This document shows, in pieces, positions 51,471 through 60,203 of a DNA stretch of 64,000 nucleotides. This DNA is from UBA11606 sp964513285 (GTDB lineage: Bacteria; Actinomycetota; Acidimicrobiia; Acidimicrobiales; Aldehydirespiratoraceae): positions 1 through 64,000 of the forward strand of contig CAZEML010000002.1 in assembly GCA_964513285.1 (NCBI GenBank), read 5' to 3'. The notes under the pieces were generated by a model. That model was not told the DNA's origin. It made no database searches and worked only from the letters and a program-made list of their open reading frames with translations. A program made the translations under genes and the position numbers. Every line of letters starts with the position of its first letter. Within the stretch, counting starts at the first letter, position 1.

Positions 51471-54400
51471 GGACCCACCTTCTTGTCATAGTCGGCGTCA
51501 TAACCCTCACCGGCGAGCGCCATCGCTTGGGCCTCCGCGAATGTCTCGGTCAACAAGATGGGAGGAACCTGGGTGAGCTTCACCGCATCGGCCGCCTGGA
51601 AGTAGGTCGCCGCCGTGTCGACGAAGAAGAGCTGGCCTAGCGCGAGCTTCCACGACCCGACGTCCCAGGCGCCGGCCGGCATGCCGCCGTGGAGCTCGAT
51701 CACCGCCTTCAGGGATGCACTCGGTACGTCTTTGACCAACTCGAACACGATGCCGGCGTCCTGGGGTAGCCCGAGCTGCCACCCGTACCGATTCATCAGG
51801 CCCCGGAGGGAGCCGTCGTTGTGCATGTGTCCGACGAAGTCGTCGATGACGGTCTGATCCGCCGTGATCTCCACCGAAGGGCGCCCGAGTTGAGCGAAGA
51901 GCGGATCGACTTCGTAGTCGGCGAGGTGCTGTTGCCACTGCGAGGCATCTTCGCGGTCGATCAGCTGCTCGTGGGCCAACGTCACCGCCACGTCGGCGTC
52001 GAGGGTCACCTCCTCATCGTCGACATCGACCAGGGTTCCGTCGGTGAGCGGGCGGAACACCCTCGTGCCGTGAGGATCCGATGCCAGCCACACGAGCCGC
52101 GTCGCCAACCGGATCACGACCGGGTGGTCCAGGAAGTAGCGGGTGTATTCGTCCACGGTCCAGGACCGCTGCGTACACATCGCGAGGTGAAGCCGTTCGG
52201 GCTGGAGCACGGATGCCGACTTCAGCTCCTTCTTGGCGGCCGTGAAGTCCTTCTTTGCGTCGGCGACGAGTTCTGGATCCTCATCCGCCCGGCCCTTCGG
52301 AAGCGACCGAATGGGCTTGGACGTCTCGTCGTTGATCAGGGTGACCGAGAGATCGTCGCCGAGGTGGGCGGTGAACGTGCGGGTGCCGTAGTCGAAGATC
52401 TGTCGTCCATTCGACTCGAATCCACCGGTCGGCACGCTGCGGTCGGCGAGATCGTCGAGCGTCCAGCCGTGGCGATCCGCCAGCAGCTGCGCCTGCACCG
52501 TCGCCTCGTTCTGAATGCCCTTGGGCCGGAAGCGGGTGGCGATCGCCATGACCGCCTGCACGGTGACCGGTTCGTCGATCCAGGCGAGCATCTGGAGGAG
52601 GGCCTTGGCCTGGCTGACCCGGTGACCCCGATGCTTGCGAATGTACGCCAGCGTTCGCTCGGCCACCTCCGGCCCCGCGGCGGCCGCCACAACTCCCAAC
52701 ACGCCCTTGCTCGAGGCGGCCGACCCGGCCACCTGTTGGCGAGCTTCGAGGTACAGCGCGTCGGTGACCTCCTGGAGGGTCATGTTGGCGAACGGCCCCT
52801 GGCCCTGTTGGCCCCACCGATGGCGGTGGGGGGCTTGCTGTTGGGCGATCGCCATCGCCTCGGCTTCAGTGCGCGTGCGCAGATCCTCGGCGAGCCAGAA
52901 GTCGAGCAGTGTCGAGCCGAACGTGCGCAGCGCCTCGGGCTCCATGTTGTCGAAGTGCCGGCGCACGATCGGCGACGGCTCCGCAGTCTTGGCCTTCACG
53001 GCGGTGGCGAGGAACCAGCGCACGATTTCCGGGGCGACCGGTGTGCCGTCAGCCCAGGCCAGAGGGGGAAGCGAGTCCACGTTCAGCCAGCCGAGCGACT
53101 TCGGGACCGCCGACTTCTTGGCCAGGGCCGTCGCGGCATCTCGGGCCAGGGCCTCGGCGCTCACGAACTCATCGATGGATTCGTCGAGGGCCTCGAGGGC
53201 ACCCAACATGGCCGCCTTGGCACCGTCGTCCTGCTCTTTGCGAGCGGCCTCACGCAGCGGCGACGCAGCGACCGTCGTTGGGTGGGCTCGAATCCACTGG
53301 GCGGCACCCAATCGCTCCGCCCGCTTCCGACTGCTGAGGAAGGCGAAGACCGACTCGGCGGCTTCGACACCAACGATGCGGTAGAGGTCGTCGCGGTCGG
53401 ACCGATAGCCCGCCACCGCCGCCTCGACCAGCGCGCGCTCGAGGCTCGCCGGTACCGCTGTCGCCGCCTCGATGAGGGCGAACATCCCGGTCCGGTCGAA
53501 GCGGTAGGCGTCGGTTCTGGTATCGAGCAGCCCTGCGAGGGTCTCCGCGTGGTACGCCACCCATGGGGTGATCTGGTCGGCCGTCCACAGGTCGGGAGCC
53601 GCTCGATACACATTGCTCATGGCTGCGACCACGTCGCTCTCGCGCCCACCATCGGCCATCGCTACGGCGGTGATCATCAGCGGGTCGGGGCAGTCAGCCC
53701 CATGCAACGCCGGGCCAATCCGATCCCCTGACCAGCGAAGCATCGGCGATGCCGCGAGCAGAACCCGTGCCACCTGCGGGGCGGTGAGGTTGGCCACGAG
53801 GCGAGGATGCTGTCGCAGCATCGAACCAGCTGCGGAGACGAGCTGGCCGGGCTGCGCGCCGGCCGCTCCGTTGAGAACGGCCAGCATCTCTGCCTCGATG
53901 GGTCGACGCCCTGGTTTCACGGTCACGGCCAGTCGCTCGACTCGGCCGATCTCGACGGGAGGGAGTTCTGGTCGCAGCTCCTCGGGCTCTTGTACGTGAG
54001 CGAGCTCGGCGATCGCCTCCTGGACCGCCTTGGCCCGGTCGCCGGCGAGGGCCTCAGCCGCCCACCCGGCGAAGTCCTCGCTGGGGAGCTCGCGGGCGAC
54101 TCTGGCACCGAGGCGCACCGCTTGCGCTCGCTGCGCCGGTTTGGCCTCGACCGCCAATCTCTTCAACTCGGCGACGCTGCGTTCCGCCGGAAGCTTCGAC
54201 ACGAAGGGGGCGGCGACCTGGCGCAGCGCCTTGCTGTTGGCGGTGGCTGCATCGCAGACCTGAGCCGCGAACGCAGCGGCCGTCTCGTCGCTCATTCGGC
54301 TCAGCCGCCGCCAGATGGCGACATGCTCGTGGGCCGCAGGCGTGAGAGCCGACCGGACGACATCCGCTTCGCGAACGAGGAGCTCGCTGACACCTTCGAG

Positions 54401-54910
54401 GGTGCCAACCGAGTGCCCGAGGTAGGCGTTCGGCCCACGGGTGGTGAGAAGGGCGTCGAGCACCGCGTCGGGCGCCCAACCAGCCGCTTCTCCGAACCGC
54501 TCGAGATCATCGATGCTGAGCAGGTCTGCGGGGTCGGCCTGCGCGGTCGTCGCCCGCCCATTGAGCTGTGCAACACCCCGGAGATCCCATGGTCCGAGCC
54601 AAAGCAGGTTGCTGAATCGATCTCGCTCGGCAGGTGTCATCAGGGCCGCAGCGCGGAGCACGACGCGCGGATGTCGGTGCAGGTCTCGAGGTCCGGTCTC
54701 CATGACCCGGCGCGTGATCGCCGCCGGCCCGCTCCCGGCCGGCCCGGTGAGAGGACCTCCCGGAATCTCGCCGCGCTCGATGTAGGCCAAGACCCTCCGG
54801 GAGTCACGGCCCCCGACCATGGTCGAGACGACCTCCTGCCATGAACCGGCGCTGACAGCGGTGTGGTCGGGCCGACCGATGTTGCCGAACAACGCTTTGA
54901 GCCTGCTCAC
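51467..54910 (-). CDS. DUF4132 protein (YehI/MolR-like)
   Basis: 1147 residues. Long helical HEAT-like N-terminal part (AAALMTPAERDRFSNLLWLG), then the DUF4132 core in the last third (HHRWGQQG, TRLVWLASDPHGTRVFRPLT, ADQTVIDDFVGHMHNDGSLR, GLMNRYGWQLG). Homologue of yehI/molR. GTG at 54910 (VSRLKALFGN) is chosen as it has GGAGA 7 bp upstream; a TTG five codons earlier is less likely. First gene of the operon; the large size suggests a scaffold or sensor. Confidence 0.85.
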   Translation of the reverse strand: MSRLKALFGNIGRPDHTAVSAGSWQEVVSTMVGGRDSRRVLAYIERGEIPGGPLTGPAGSGPAAITRRVMETGPRDLHRHPRVVLRAAALMTPAERDRFSNLLWLGPWDLRGVAQLNGRATTAQADPADLLSIDDLERFGEAAGWAPDAVLDALLTTRGPNAYLGHSVGTLEGVSELLVREADVVRSALTPAAHEHVAIWRRLSRMSDETAAAFAAQVCDAATANSKALRQVAAPFVSKLPAERSVAELKRLAVEAKPAQRAQAVRLGARVARELPSEDFAGWAAEALAGDRAKAVQEAIAELAHVQEPEELRPELPPVEIGRVERLAVTVKPGRRPIEAEMLAVLNGAAGAQPGQLVSAAGSMLRQHPRLVANLTAPQVARVLLAASPMLRWSGDRIGPALHGADCPDPLMITAVAMADGGRESDVVAAMSNVYRAAPDLWTADQITPWVAYHAETLAGLLDTRTDAYRFDRTGMFALIEAATAVPASLERALVEAAVAGYRSDRDDLYRIVGVEAAESVFAFLSSRKRAERLGAAQWIRAHPTTVAASPLREAARKEQDDGAKAAMLGALEALDESIDEFVSAEALARDAATALAKKSAVPKSLGWLNVDSLPPLAWADGTPVAPEIVRWFLATAVKAKTAEPSPIVRRHFDNMEPEALRTFGSTLLDFWLAEDLRTRTEAEAMAIAQQQAPHRHRWGQQGQGPFANMTLQEVTDALYLEARQQVAGSAASSKGVLGVVAAAAGPEVAERTLAYIRKHRGHRVSQAKALLQMLAWIDEPVTVQAVMAIATRFRPKGIQNEATVQAQLLADRHGWTLDDLADRSVPTGGFESNGRQIFDYGTRTFTAHLGDDLSVTLINDETSKPIRSLPKGRADEDPELVADAKKDFTAAKKELKSASVLQPERLHLAMCTQRSWTVDEYTRYFLDHPVVIRLATRLVWLASDPHGTRVFRPLTDGTLVDVDDEEVTLDADVAVTLAHEQLIDREDASQWQQHLADYEVDPLFAQLGRPSVEITADQTVIDDFVGHMHNDGSLRGLMNRYGWQLGLPQDAGIVFELVKDVPSASLKAVIELHGGMPAGAWDVGSWKLALGQLFFVDTAATYFQAADAVKLTQVPPILLTETFAEAQAMALAGEGYDADYDKKVGP

Positions 54911-55013
54911 GACTTCTCCAATCAAGGACCGAGAGGACCATCCGCCGTTCGCCGCGCAAACGTGATCCCGAAGGACCTATCGGACTCTTGGCGGTCGCCT
55001 GTTAGCTGCGACG

Positions 55014-55102
55014 TGGTGCCCGGGGTGGGACTCGAACCCACACACCCCCGAAGGGATCGGGGGGTTTAAGCCCCCTGCGTCTGCCAATTCCGCCACCCGG
55101 GC
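55014..55102 (-). tRNA. tRNA-Leu(UAA)
   Basis: GCCCGGG acceptor (55102-55096) pairs with 55018-55024; CCA is encoded at 55014-55016. The D-loop, the anticodon arm GGGGG-CTTAAAC-CCCCC (anticodon TAA) and a long variable arm (ATCCCTTCGGGGGT) are typical of leucine tRNA; T-arm TGGGTTCGAGTCCCA. Lies between the DUF4132 gene and a small ORF. Confidence 0.95.
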
Positions 55103-55128
55103 TCGCACGCACCGTAACCGGCGCGCCC

Positions 55129-55473
55129 TCAGGCGCTTCGCCGGTCGGGGCGATCGTCGGCGACCGATGGGGGTGTGAGCTCGCCGGAATCGTCGACCGC
55201 GAGCCACAGTGCCGCCCGGGCCCGGTCGGCCTTCGCCCCCTGGAGCCCGTTGGCCGCGACGACGCCTTCGATCATGTCGGCGACCACCGCCGACCACGGA
55301 CGTCCCTTCAGCAACACCGCAACCGTTGGCACGCCTCGCCGGAAGCGGAGCGAACGGTGCACGTCGGGAAGCCCCGGTGGCGACCGAAACCCGGGCACCA
55401 CGAGGGAACGCAGTCGAGCCGCTTGCCCGAGGGAACGGGCCGCGGCAGCAAAACGAAGACTCGTCGCTTCCAC
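55129..55473 (-). CDS. short conserved hypothetical protein
   Basis: 114 residues. GTG at 55473 (VEATSLRFAAAARSLGQAAR). It has VVPGFRSPPGLPDVHRSLRF and TVAVLLKGRPWSAVVADMIE, a compact alpha/beta pattern; unrecognised. It sits just downstream of tRNA-Leu and divergent from the PD-(D/E)XK gene. Moderate support from codon usage and a well-formed frame. Confidence 0.55.
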   Translation of the reverse strand: MEATSLRFAAAARSLGQAARLRSLVVPGFRSPPGLPDVHRSLRFRRGVPTVAVLLKGRPWSAVVADMIEGVVAANGLQGAKADRARAALWLAVDDSGELTPPSVADDRPDRRSA

Positions 55474-55561
55474 CGAGACCCAGTGTGCCGAGGGGGTGTG
55501 ACAGCGTCCCAAGACGTCACCAGTTCGCGAGTGGGAGGCGCCGCTGTGCCACGCTCGGGTC

Positions 55562-56515
55562 GTGGAGTCGCAGCCGCCGCTCAATCCGGCTCAGGAAGAG
55601 GTTCTCGCCCAGTTGGGCGCGACGCGAGACGAACGCCCCCACTTCGACGCCGCCCTCCGCCACCAGCTGCGCCGCGAACTCGACGACGGCATCGAACCAC
55701 TCCTCGGCGATCTCCCCGCCGACGACACGATGTTCGTCTCCAAGCACCTCCTCGGGCGGATCATGGGCTGCGAGAAGCGCTTCCTCGCCGAGGACGACGA
55801 CCGGTTCGAATGGTCGGTGCCGCTCGCTCGCGGCACCATCGCCCACAAGGCGATCGAGCTCTTGATCCATTGGCGCCGCGAGCCCGAACCACTCGTGCTC
55901 GTCGACGAGTCGATGGCCCGTTTATCCGAAGGGATCGATGGACTCGCCGACTGGCTGCAGACCTGCTCGGAGGTCGAACGAGCCGAGCTCCGAGCCGAGG
56001 CCAACGACCGGGTGGTGAAGTTCCTCGAGTGCTGGCCGCCGCTGAAGACGAACTGGCGCCCGGTCACCGAGAGCCGGCTTCGGCTCGAACTCCACGACCG
56101 GGTCGTACTCAGCGGCAAGGTCGACCTCGCCCTCGGCCAGGCCGAGGGCGGGCTGGCCGGCAAGGTCCTCGTCGACCTGAAGACCGGCGGCTTCTCCCCG
56201 CAGCACCTCGACGATCTCCGCTTCTACGCGCTGATCGAAGCGGTCCGGCTCGGCACGCCGCCGCGACTGCTCGCCACCTACTACCTCGACCAGGGCCGGT
56301 TCCTGCCCGAGAGCGTCACCGAGGACCTCTTGTTCTCCACCGTCGCCCGGGTGGTCGACGGCATCGAGCGCATCCTCGACACCCGCAAGCGGGAGCGTGA
56401 ACCCAACACCGCCCCCGGCCCGGCCTGTCGCTGGTGCATCGCCCTGCATGATTGTGAAACCGGGCGGCGGTTCCTCGAAGATGGAGACGAGACGGGACTG
56501 GGCGATGGCTGGTGA
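55562..56515 (+). CDS. PD-(D/E)XK nuclease-superfamily protein (RecB-like)
   Basis: 317 residues. FVSKHLLGRIMGCEKRFLAE, ARGTIAHKAIELLIHW, GKVDLALGQAEGGLAGKVLV, DLKTGGFSPQHLDDLRFYAL (D...DxK with Gln later) fit the PD-(D/E)XK fold, and C-terminal ACRWCIALHDC may carry an iron-sulphur or zinc site as in AddB/Cas4-like nucleases. GTG at 55562. Its last residues overlap the EAL gene. Confidence 0.83.
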   Translation: MESQPPLNPAQEEVLAQLGATRDERPHFDAALRHQLRRELDDGIEPLLGDLPADDTMFVSKHLLGRIMGCEKRFLAEDDDRFEWSVPLARGTIAHKAIELLIHWRREPEPLVLVDESMARLSEGIDGLADWLQTCSEVERAELRAEANDRVVKFLECWPPLKTNWRPVTESRLRLELHDRVVLSGKVDLALGQAEGGLAGKVLVDLKTGGFSPQHLDDLRFYALIEAVRLGTPPRLLATYYLDQGRFLPESVTEDLLFSTVARVVDGIERILDTRKREREPNTAPGPACRWCIALHDCETGRRFLEDGDETGLGDGW

Positions 56516-57251
56516 GTTGAACGACATTCCTGCTGCGGAGCGGCACCTGCACTTCCAGGTCGTGGCCGCGCTCGCCGACGGCACCCCGCGCGGGGCGGAG
56601 AGCTTTCTTCGCTGGATCGACGACGCGGGCGACATGGTGCCGACGATGGCGTGGCTGCCCGAGGCGACCGCCAGCGGCGTCCTCACCGGCTACGCGATCG
56701 AGGCGCAAGCGTCGTGGCTCGAGTGCGCCAACCAGTTCGACGATCTGATCATCTCCTTCAACACCTCCGGCCAGGACCTGCTCGACGACGCCTGGATGGA
56801 GGCCACGATCGCGGCCGCCGAATCGACCGAGACGACGCTTGCGCTCGAGATCGACCACATCCAGTTCGACGCCCGGATCGCGAACGAGGTCGCACCCATC
56901 TGGGACACCCCGTACATCCCCGACCTCGACGAACGGCTCGCGACGCTTCGCCGGGCCGGGCTCTCGATCTGGCTCGACGACTACGGCGACACCTTCCGCG
57001 ACGAAGCGATCTTCGAGCACCCCGAGATCGACCTCATCAAGTTCGACCAGACGTTCCTCAACCTCCCCGTCGACGAACTCGCCGAGCTCACCTACCGCAC
57101 CGGTGACGCCGGCAAGACGGTGATCATCGAAGGCATCGAGACCGAGACCCAACGACGGCATGCGTTCGATGCGGGTATCCAACTCGGCCAGGGGTTCTTG
57201 TTCGGGTGGCCGATGCCGCTCGACGAGTTCGGCGCCTCGATCGGGCGCTGA
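56505..57251 (+). CDS. EAL-domain (cyclic-di-GMP phosphodiesterase-like) protein, degenerate
   Basis: 248 residues, only an EAL domain. The signature EAL is replaced: GAESFLRW instead of the usual EALLRW. Other residues remain: FNTSGQDLL (Asn), LALEIDHIQ (Glu), IWLDDYGDTF (Asp pair), DLIKFDQTFL (Lys), VIIEGIETETQ (Glu) and LGQGFLFGWPM (Gln). So catalysis is possible but unproven, and a c-di-GMP receptor role is as likely. The ATG at 56505 is inside the nuclease gene (overlap 11 bp). Confidence 0.85.
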   Translation: MAGELNDIPAAERHLHFQVVAALADGTPRGAESFLRWIDDAGDMVPTMAWLPEATASGVLTGYAIEAQASWLECANQFDDLIISFNTSGQDLLDDAWMEATIAAAESTETTLALEIDHIQFDARIANEVAPIWDTPYIPDLDERLATLRRAGLSIWLDDYGDTFRDEAIFEHPEIDLIKFDQTFLNLPVDELAELTYRTGDAGKTVIIEGIETETQRRHAFDAGIQLGQGFLFGWPMPLDEFGASIGR

Positions 57252-57252
57252 C

Positions 57253-58560
57253 TCAGGTCGACGGCCGGCGCGGCGGCGCCGGCGCCGTCGGCTGCACATC
57301 GCCCCCGAACGGTTCGGTGATCTCGCCCGCCTCGGCGTCGAGTCCCCGGAGTCGACGACCGACGAGCAGCCACAGCCCGATCGTGATGTAGGCCGCGCCG
57401 GCGACGGTGTAGGCGAACCGAGGGTTGGTCCGGTCGATGAGTTGGCCGAGGGAGAGCTGTCCGAGCGGGTTCGATGCGGTGAGCATCGTCAGGTAGACGG
57501 CGAGGACCTTGGCTCGGACCGCCTCATCGACCTGGAGCTGGATCGCCGTGTTGAGGGTGCTCGCCGAGGTCAGGTGGGCGGCGCCCATCATGAACGATCC
57601 GATCAACGCGACCGAGAAGACGGGCGCCGTCGCGATCACGAGCGAGCCGCCGGCGTAGAGCAACAGCGCGGTCTGTTGGATCTGTGACCGCTTGAAGCGG
57701 CCGGCCGCCATGGCGATCAACGGCGACGTGAGCACCGCGCCCAGCCCGACGGCGGAGAGCATCCAGCCAAAGCCCTGTTCGCCTTGATCGAAGACGTCCT
57801 CGGCGATGGTGACCATCAGCGTCTGCAGCGACAGGCCGAAGAACCCGATCAGCGACACGGTCAAGATCGCGGTGCGGATGCCCTGGTTGGCGAAGGCGTA
57901 CCGTGCTGCGCCGGCGAACTCCCGCAACGGGCGCATCCGGCCTTCGGGGCGGACGTGCACGGCGTCCAGCCGCATCAAGGCCAGGCCGGTGAGGACCGCT
58001 CCGTAACTGATCGCGTTGACGAAGAACGCCCAGCCCGGTCCGAACCATGCGATCGCCGCACCGCCGAGTGCCGGCCCGACCATGCGCGAGGCGTTGAACT
58101 GGGCCGAGTTGAGCGTGATGCCGGCCAGGAGGTGTTCCCGTGGGACGAGTTCGCTGACGATCGCCTGCCACGCGGGCAGGTTGAGGCCGGCGGTCAGTCC
58201 GACGAGGACCGAGACGGCGACGAACGCCCACGCCTCCCGTACCCCGGAGAACCACAAGGCCATCAACCCGAGCGCGACGAACGCCTGCAGGGTCTGGGTG
58301 ACGAGCAGGACCTGTCGTCGGGGGTAGCGGTCCGCGATCGCACCGCCGAAGGGACCCATGAGCGCCATCGGCATGATCTGAGCGAAGCCGGCCAGCCCGA
58401 CCCAGCCGGCGCTGTCGGTCAGCTCGAAGACGACGATCGGGATCGCGATCGTCTGGAACCACCGGCCGATGTTGGAGAGCAGGCCACCGAACCAGAACAG
58501 GCGATAGTTCCGGATCCGAAAGACCGAGAAGCTGCTGCGTAAGCCCCCGCCGCCACTCAC
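57253..58560 (-). CDS. MFS transporter (enterobactin-exporter-like)
   Basis: 435 residues, about 12 transmembrane helices. First loop GGLLSNIGRWFQTIAIPIVV, GPFGGAIADRYPRRQVLLVT (motif A). Sits in a family of EntS/drug exporters (DUF894). GTG overlaps the PhyH stop (GTGA), so it is coupled to that oxygenase. Substrate unknown. Confidence 0.88.
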   Translation of the reverse strand: MSGGGGLRSSFSVFRIRNYRLFWFGGLLSNIGRWFQTIAIPIVVFELTDSAGWVGLAGFAQIMPMALMGPFGGAIADRYPRRQVLLVTQTLQAFVALGLMALWFSGVREAWAFVAVSVLVGLTAGLNLPAWQAIVSELVPREHLLAGITLNSAQFNASRMVGPALGGAAIAWFGPGWAFFVNAISYGAVLTGLALMRLDAVHVRPEGRMRPLREFAGAARYAFANQGIRTAILTVSLIGFFGLSLQTLMVTIAEDVFDQGEQGFGWMLSAVGLGAVLTSPLIAMAAGRFKRSQIQQTALLLYAGGSLVIATAPVFSVALIGSFMMGAAHLTSASTLNTAIQLQVDEAVRAKVLAVYLTMLTASNPLGQLSLGQLIDRTNPRFAYTVAGAAYITIGLWLLVGRRLRGLDAEAGEITEPFGGDVQPTAPAPPRRPST

Positions 58561-59366
58561 CGGGTCGCCCCGATGAGGGTGGGGAACCAGTCCTCGCGCA
58601 GGGCTTCGCCGTCGCGCATGCCGTGTTCGGGGAACGGCGGTGAGGTGCGTCCGGGACGGCTGACGTAGCGGGCGTCGTCGCCGACGAGCCGCAACGAGAA
58701 GGCCCGGCGCCGACTCGAGCCGGGGTTGCCGCGGGCGCCGTGGACCACCCCGTAGTGGAACGCGATCGCGTCACCGGGCTCCAACGCCCATTCGAGCACC
58801 CGGTACTGGTCGGGGTCGGCATCGGGGTCGGGCACCGGGAGGTAGTCGTCGGCGTCGGGGTAGAAGTCGTCGCCGCTCAGCCAGCGCACCGGCAACACGT
58901 CCTTCTCCCAGCGATGCGAACCGGCGATCAGCCGAAGGGTCGTCGACTCGTCGACCGGGTCGAGCGGGATCCAGAAGCTCACGGTCTGGTGGCCGTCGAC
59001 GAAATAGTACGGCCGGTCGCTGTGCCAGGGCGTCGGCGTGGCCGTGCCCGGTTCCTTCACGAGGACGTGATCGTGGAAGAGCTGCACCGACCTCGACCGC
59101 ATCAGCTGAGCACCCAGCGACGCCGCGTCGGACTCACGGGCGAATCGCTCGAACTCCGGGATGCGCGGCCAGTTGACGTAGTCGTCCCAGAACCGACCCG
59201 CCTCGCCCGCGGGCACGTTCTCGGCGAAGTACTCCCCCGGTTCGGCCTCGTTGGTCGCCACGCCGTCGGCAAGCGTCTCGATCCAATCGGCGAAGACGCC
59301 GCGGAGCACCACGGCCCCGTCGTGCTGGAACGCGTCGACGAGTTCGGAGTCGAGGGACGGGGGCAT
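58557..59366 (-). CDS. phytanoyl-CoA dioxygenase (PhyH) family oxygenase
   Basis: 269 residues. TPWHSDRPYYFVDGHQTVSF (HxD), LRLIAGSHRW, GVVHGARGNPGSSRRRAFSL (distal His and 2-oxoglutarate Arg). Iron/2-oxoglutarate oxygenase on an unknown lipid or small acid. Upstream of, and coupled to, the MFS gene. Different from the PhyH at 22997. Confidence 0.88.
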   Translation of the reverse strand: MPPSLDSELVDAFQHDGAVVLRGVFADWIETLADGVATNEAEPGEYFAENVPAGEAGRFWDDYVNWPRIPEFERFARESDAASLGAQLMRSRSVQLFHDHVLVKEPGTATPTPWHSDRPYYFVDGHQTVSFWIPLDPVDESTTLRLIAGSHRWEKDVLPVRWLSGDDFYPDADDYLPVPDPDADPDQYRVLEWALEPGDAIAFHYGVVHGARGNPGSSRRRAFSLRLVGDDARYVSRPGRTSPPFPEHGMRDGEALREDWFPTLIGATR

Positions 59367-59431
59367 CGGTTCACCGTACCGACCGGCGTCCGTCTACACG
59401 GGATTGCAGGACAGATGCCACACTCTCGTCC

Positions 59432-60193
59432 ATGAGTCTCATCACCACCGAGGTCCGTGGCCGGGTCGGCCTCCTCACCCTCAACGATCCCGACAAGCGC
59501 AACGCCATCACGCTGGCGATGAACGACGAGATCGGTGCGGTGCTCGACGAGTGGGAGGCCGATGAGGGCATCGGCGCGGTGGTGGTCACCGGTGCGGGAC
59601 GGGGGTTCTGCGCCGGCGCAGACCTCGACGATCTGATGGCGGGCTCCAACGCCGAGGAGATGAAGGCGATCTACGACGGCTTCTTGCGCATCGCCCACAC
59701 GCCGTTGCCGACGATCGCCGCGGTCAACGGCGCGGCCGTGGGCGCGGGCATGAACATGGTGCTCGCGTGCGATCTGGTGCTCGCCGGACGCGAGTACGCC
59801 AAGTTCGACTCGCGCTTCTTGCAGATCGGCATTCATCCGGGCGGCGGTCACACCTGGCGGCTCCGCCAGATCGCCGGACGCTCGACCACCATGGCGATGG
59901 TGATGTTCAACCAGATCCTGCGAGCTGACCGGGCCAAGGAGGTCGGCCTCGCGTGGGATGTCGTCGACGACGCCGACCTGGTCGACACGGCGGTCGAGAT
60001 GGCGGCCGTCGCGGCCGGCCAGGACCGTGAACTCAACGCCCGCACGAAGGCGACGATCCTCACCCTCGACACGATCACCGAGTCGAATCAGGCGGTCGAC
60101 TACGAGATCCACCCGCAGCTGTGGTCGATGGGTCAGCCCCCGTTCCGAGAGCTGGTCACCCGCCTCCAGAAGAACATCTCATCGAAGGACTGA
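59432..60193 (+). CDS. enoyl-CoA hydratase/isomerase
   Basis: 253 residues, crotonase fold. VTGAGRGFCAGADLDDL (oxyanion hole Gly-Phe-Cys-Ala-Gly) and AAVNGAAVGAGMNMVLACDL; LGIHPGGGHTWRLRQIAG lacks the usual catalytic Glu at its typical place (HPGGG), so the reaction type is uncertain. ATG 59432. Convergent with the metallo-beta-lactamase gene. Confidence 0.9.
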   Translation: MSLITTEVRGRVGLLTLNDPDKRNAITLAMNDEIGAVLDEWEADEGIGAVVVTGAGRGFCAGADLDDLMAGSNAEEMKAIYDGFLRIAHTPLPTIAAVNGAAVGAGMNMVLACDLVLAGREYAKFDSRFLQIGIHPGGGHTWRLRQIAGRSTTMAMVMFNQILRADRAKEVGLAWDVVDDADLVDTAVEMAAVAAGQDRELNARTKATILTLDTITESNQAVDYEIHPQLWSMGQPPFRELVTRLQKNISSKD

Positions 60194-60203
60194 CCGGCCG
60201 GCG

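Noticed and set aside
51821..53731. Plus-strand 636-codon frame inside DUF4132
   Set aside because: Antisense shadow; no start signal and no family motif.
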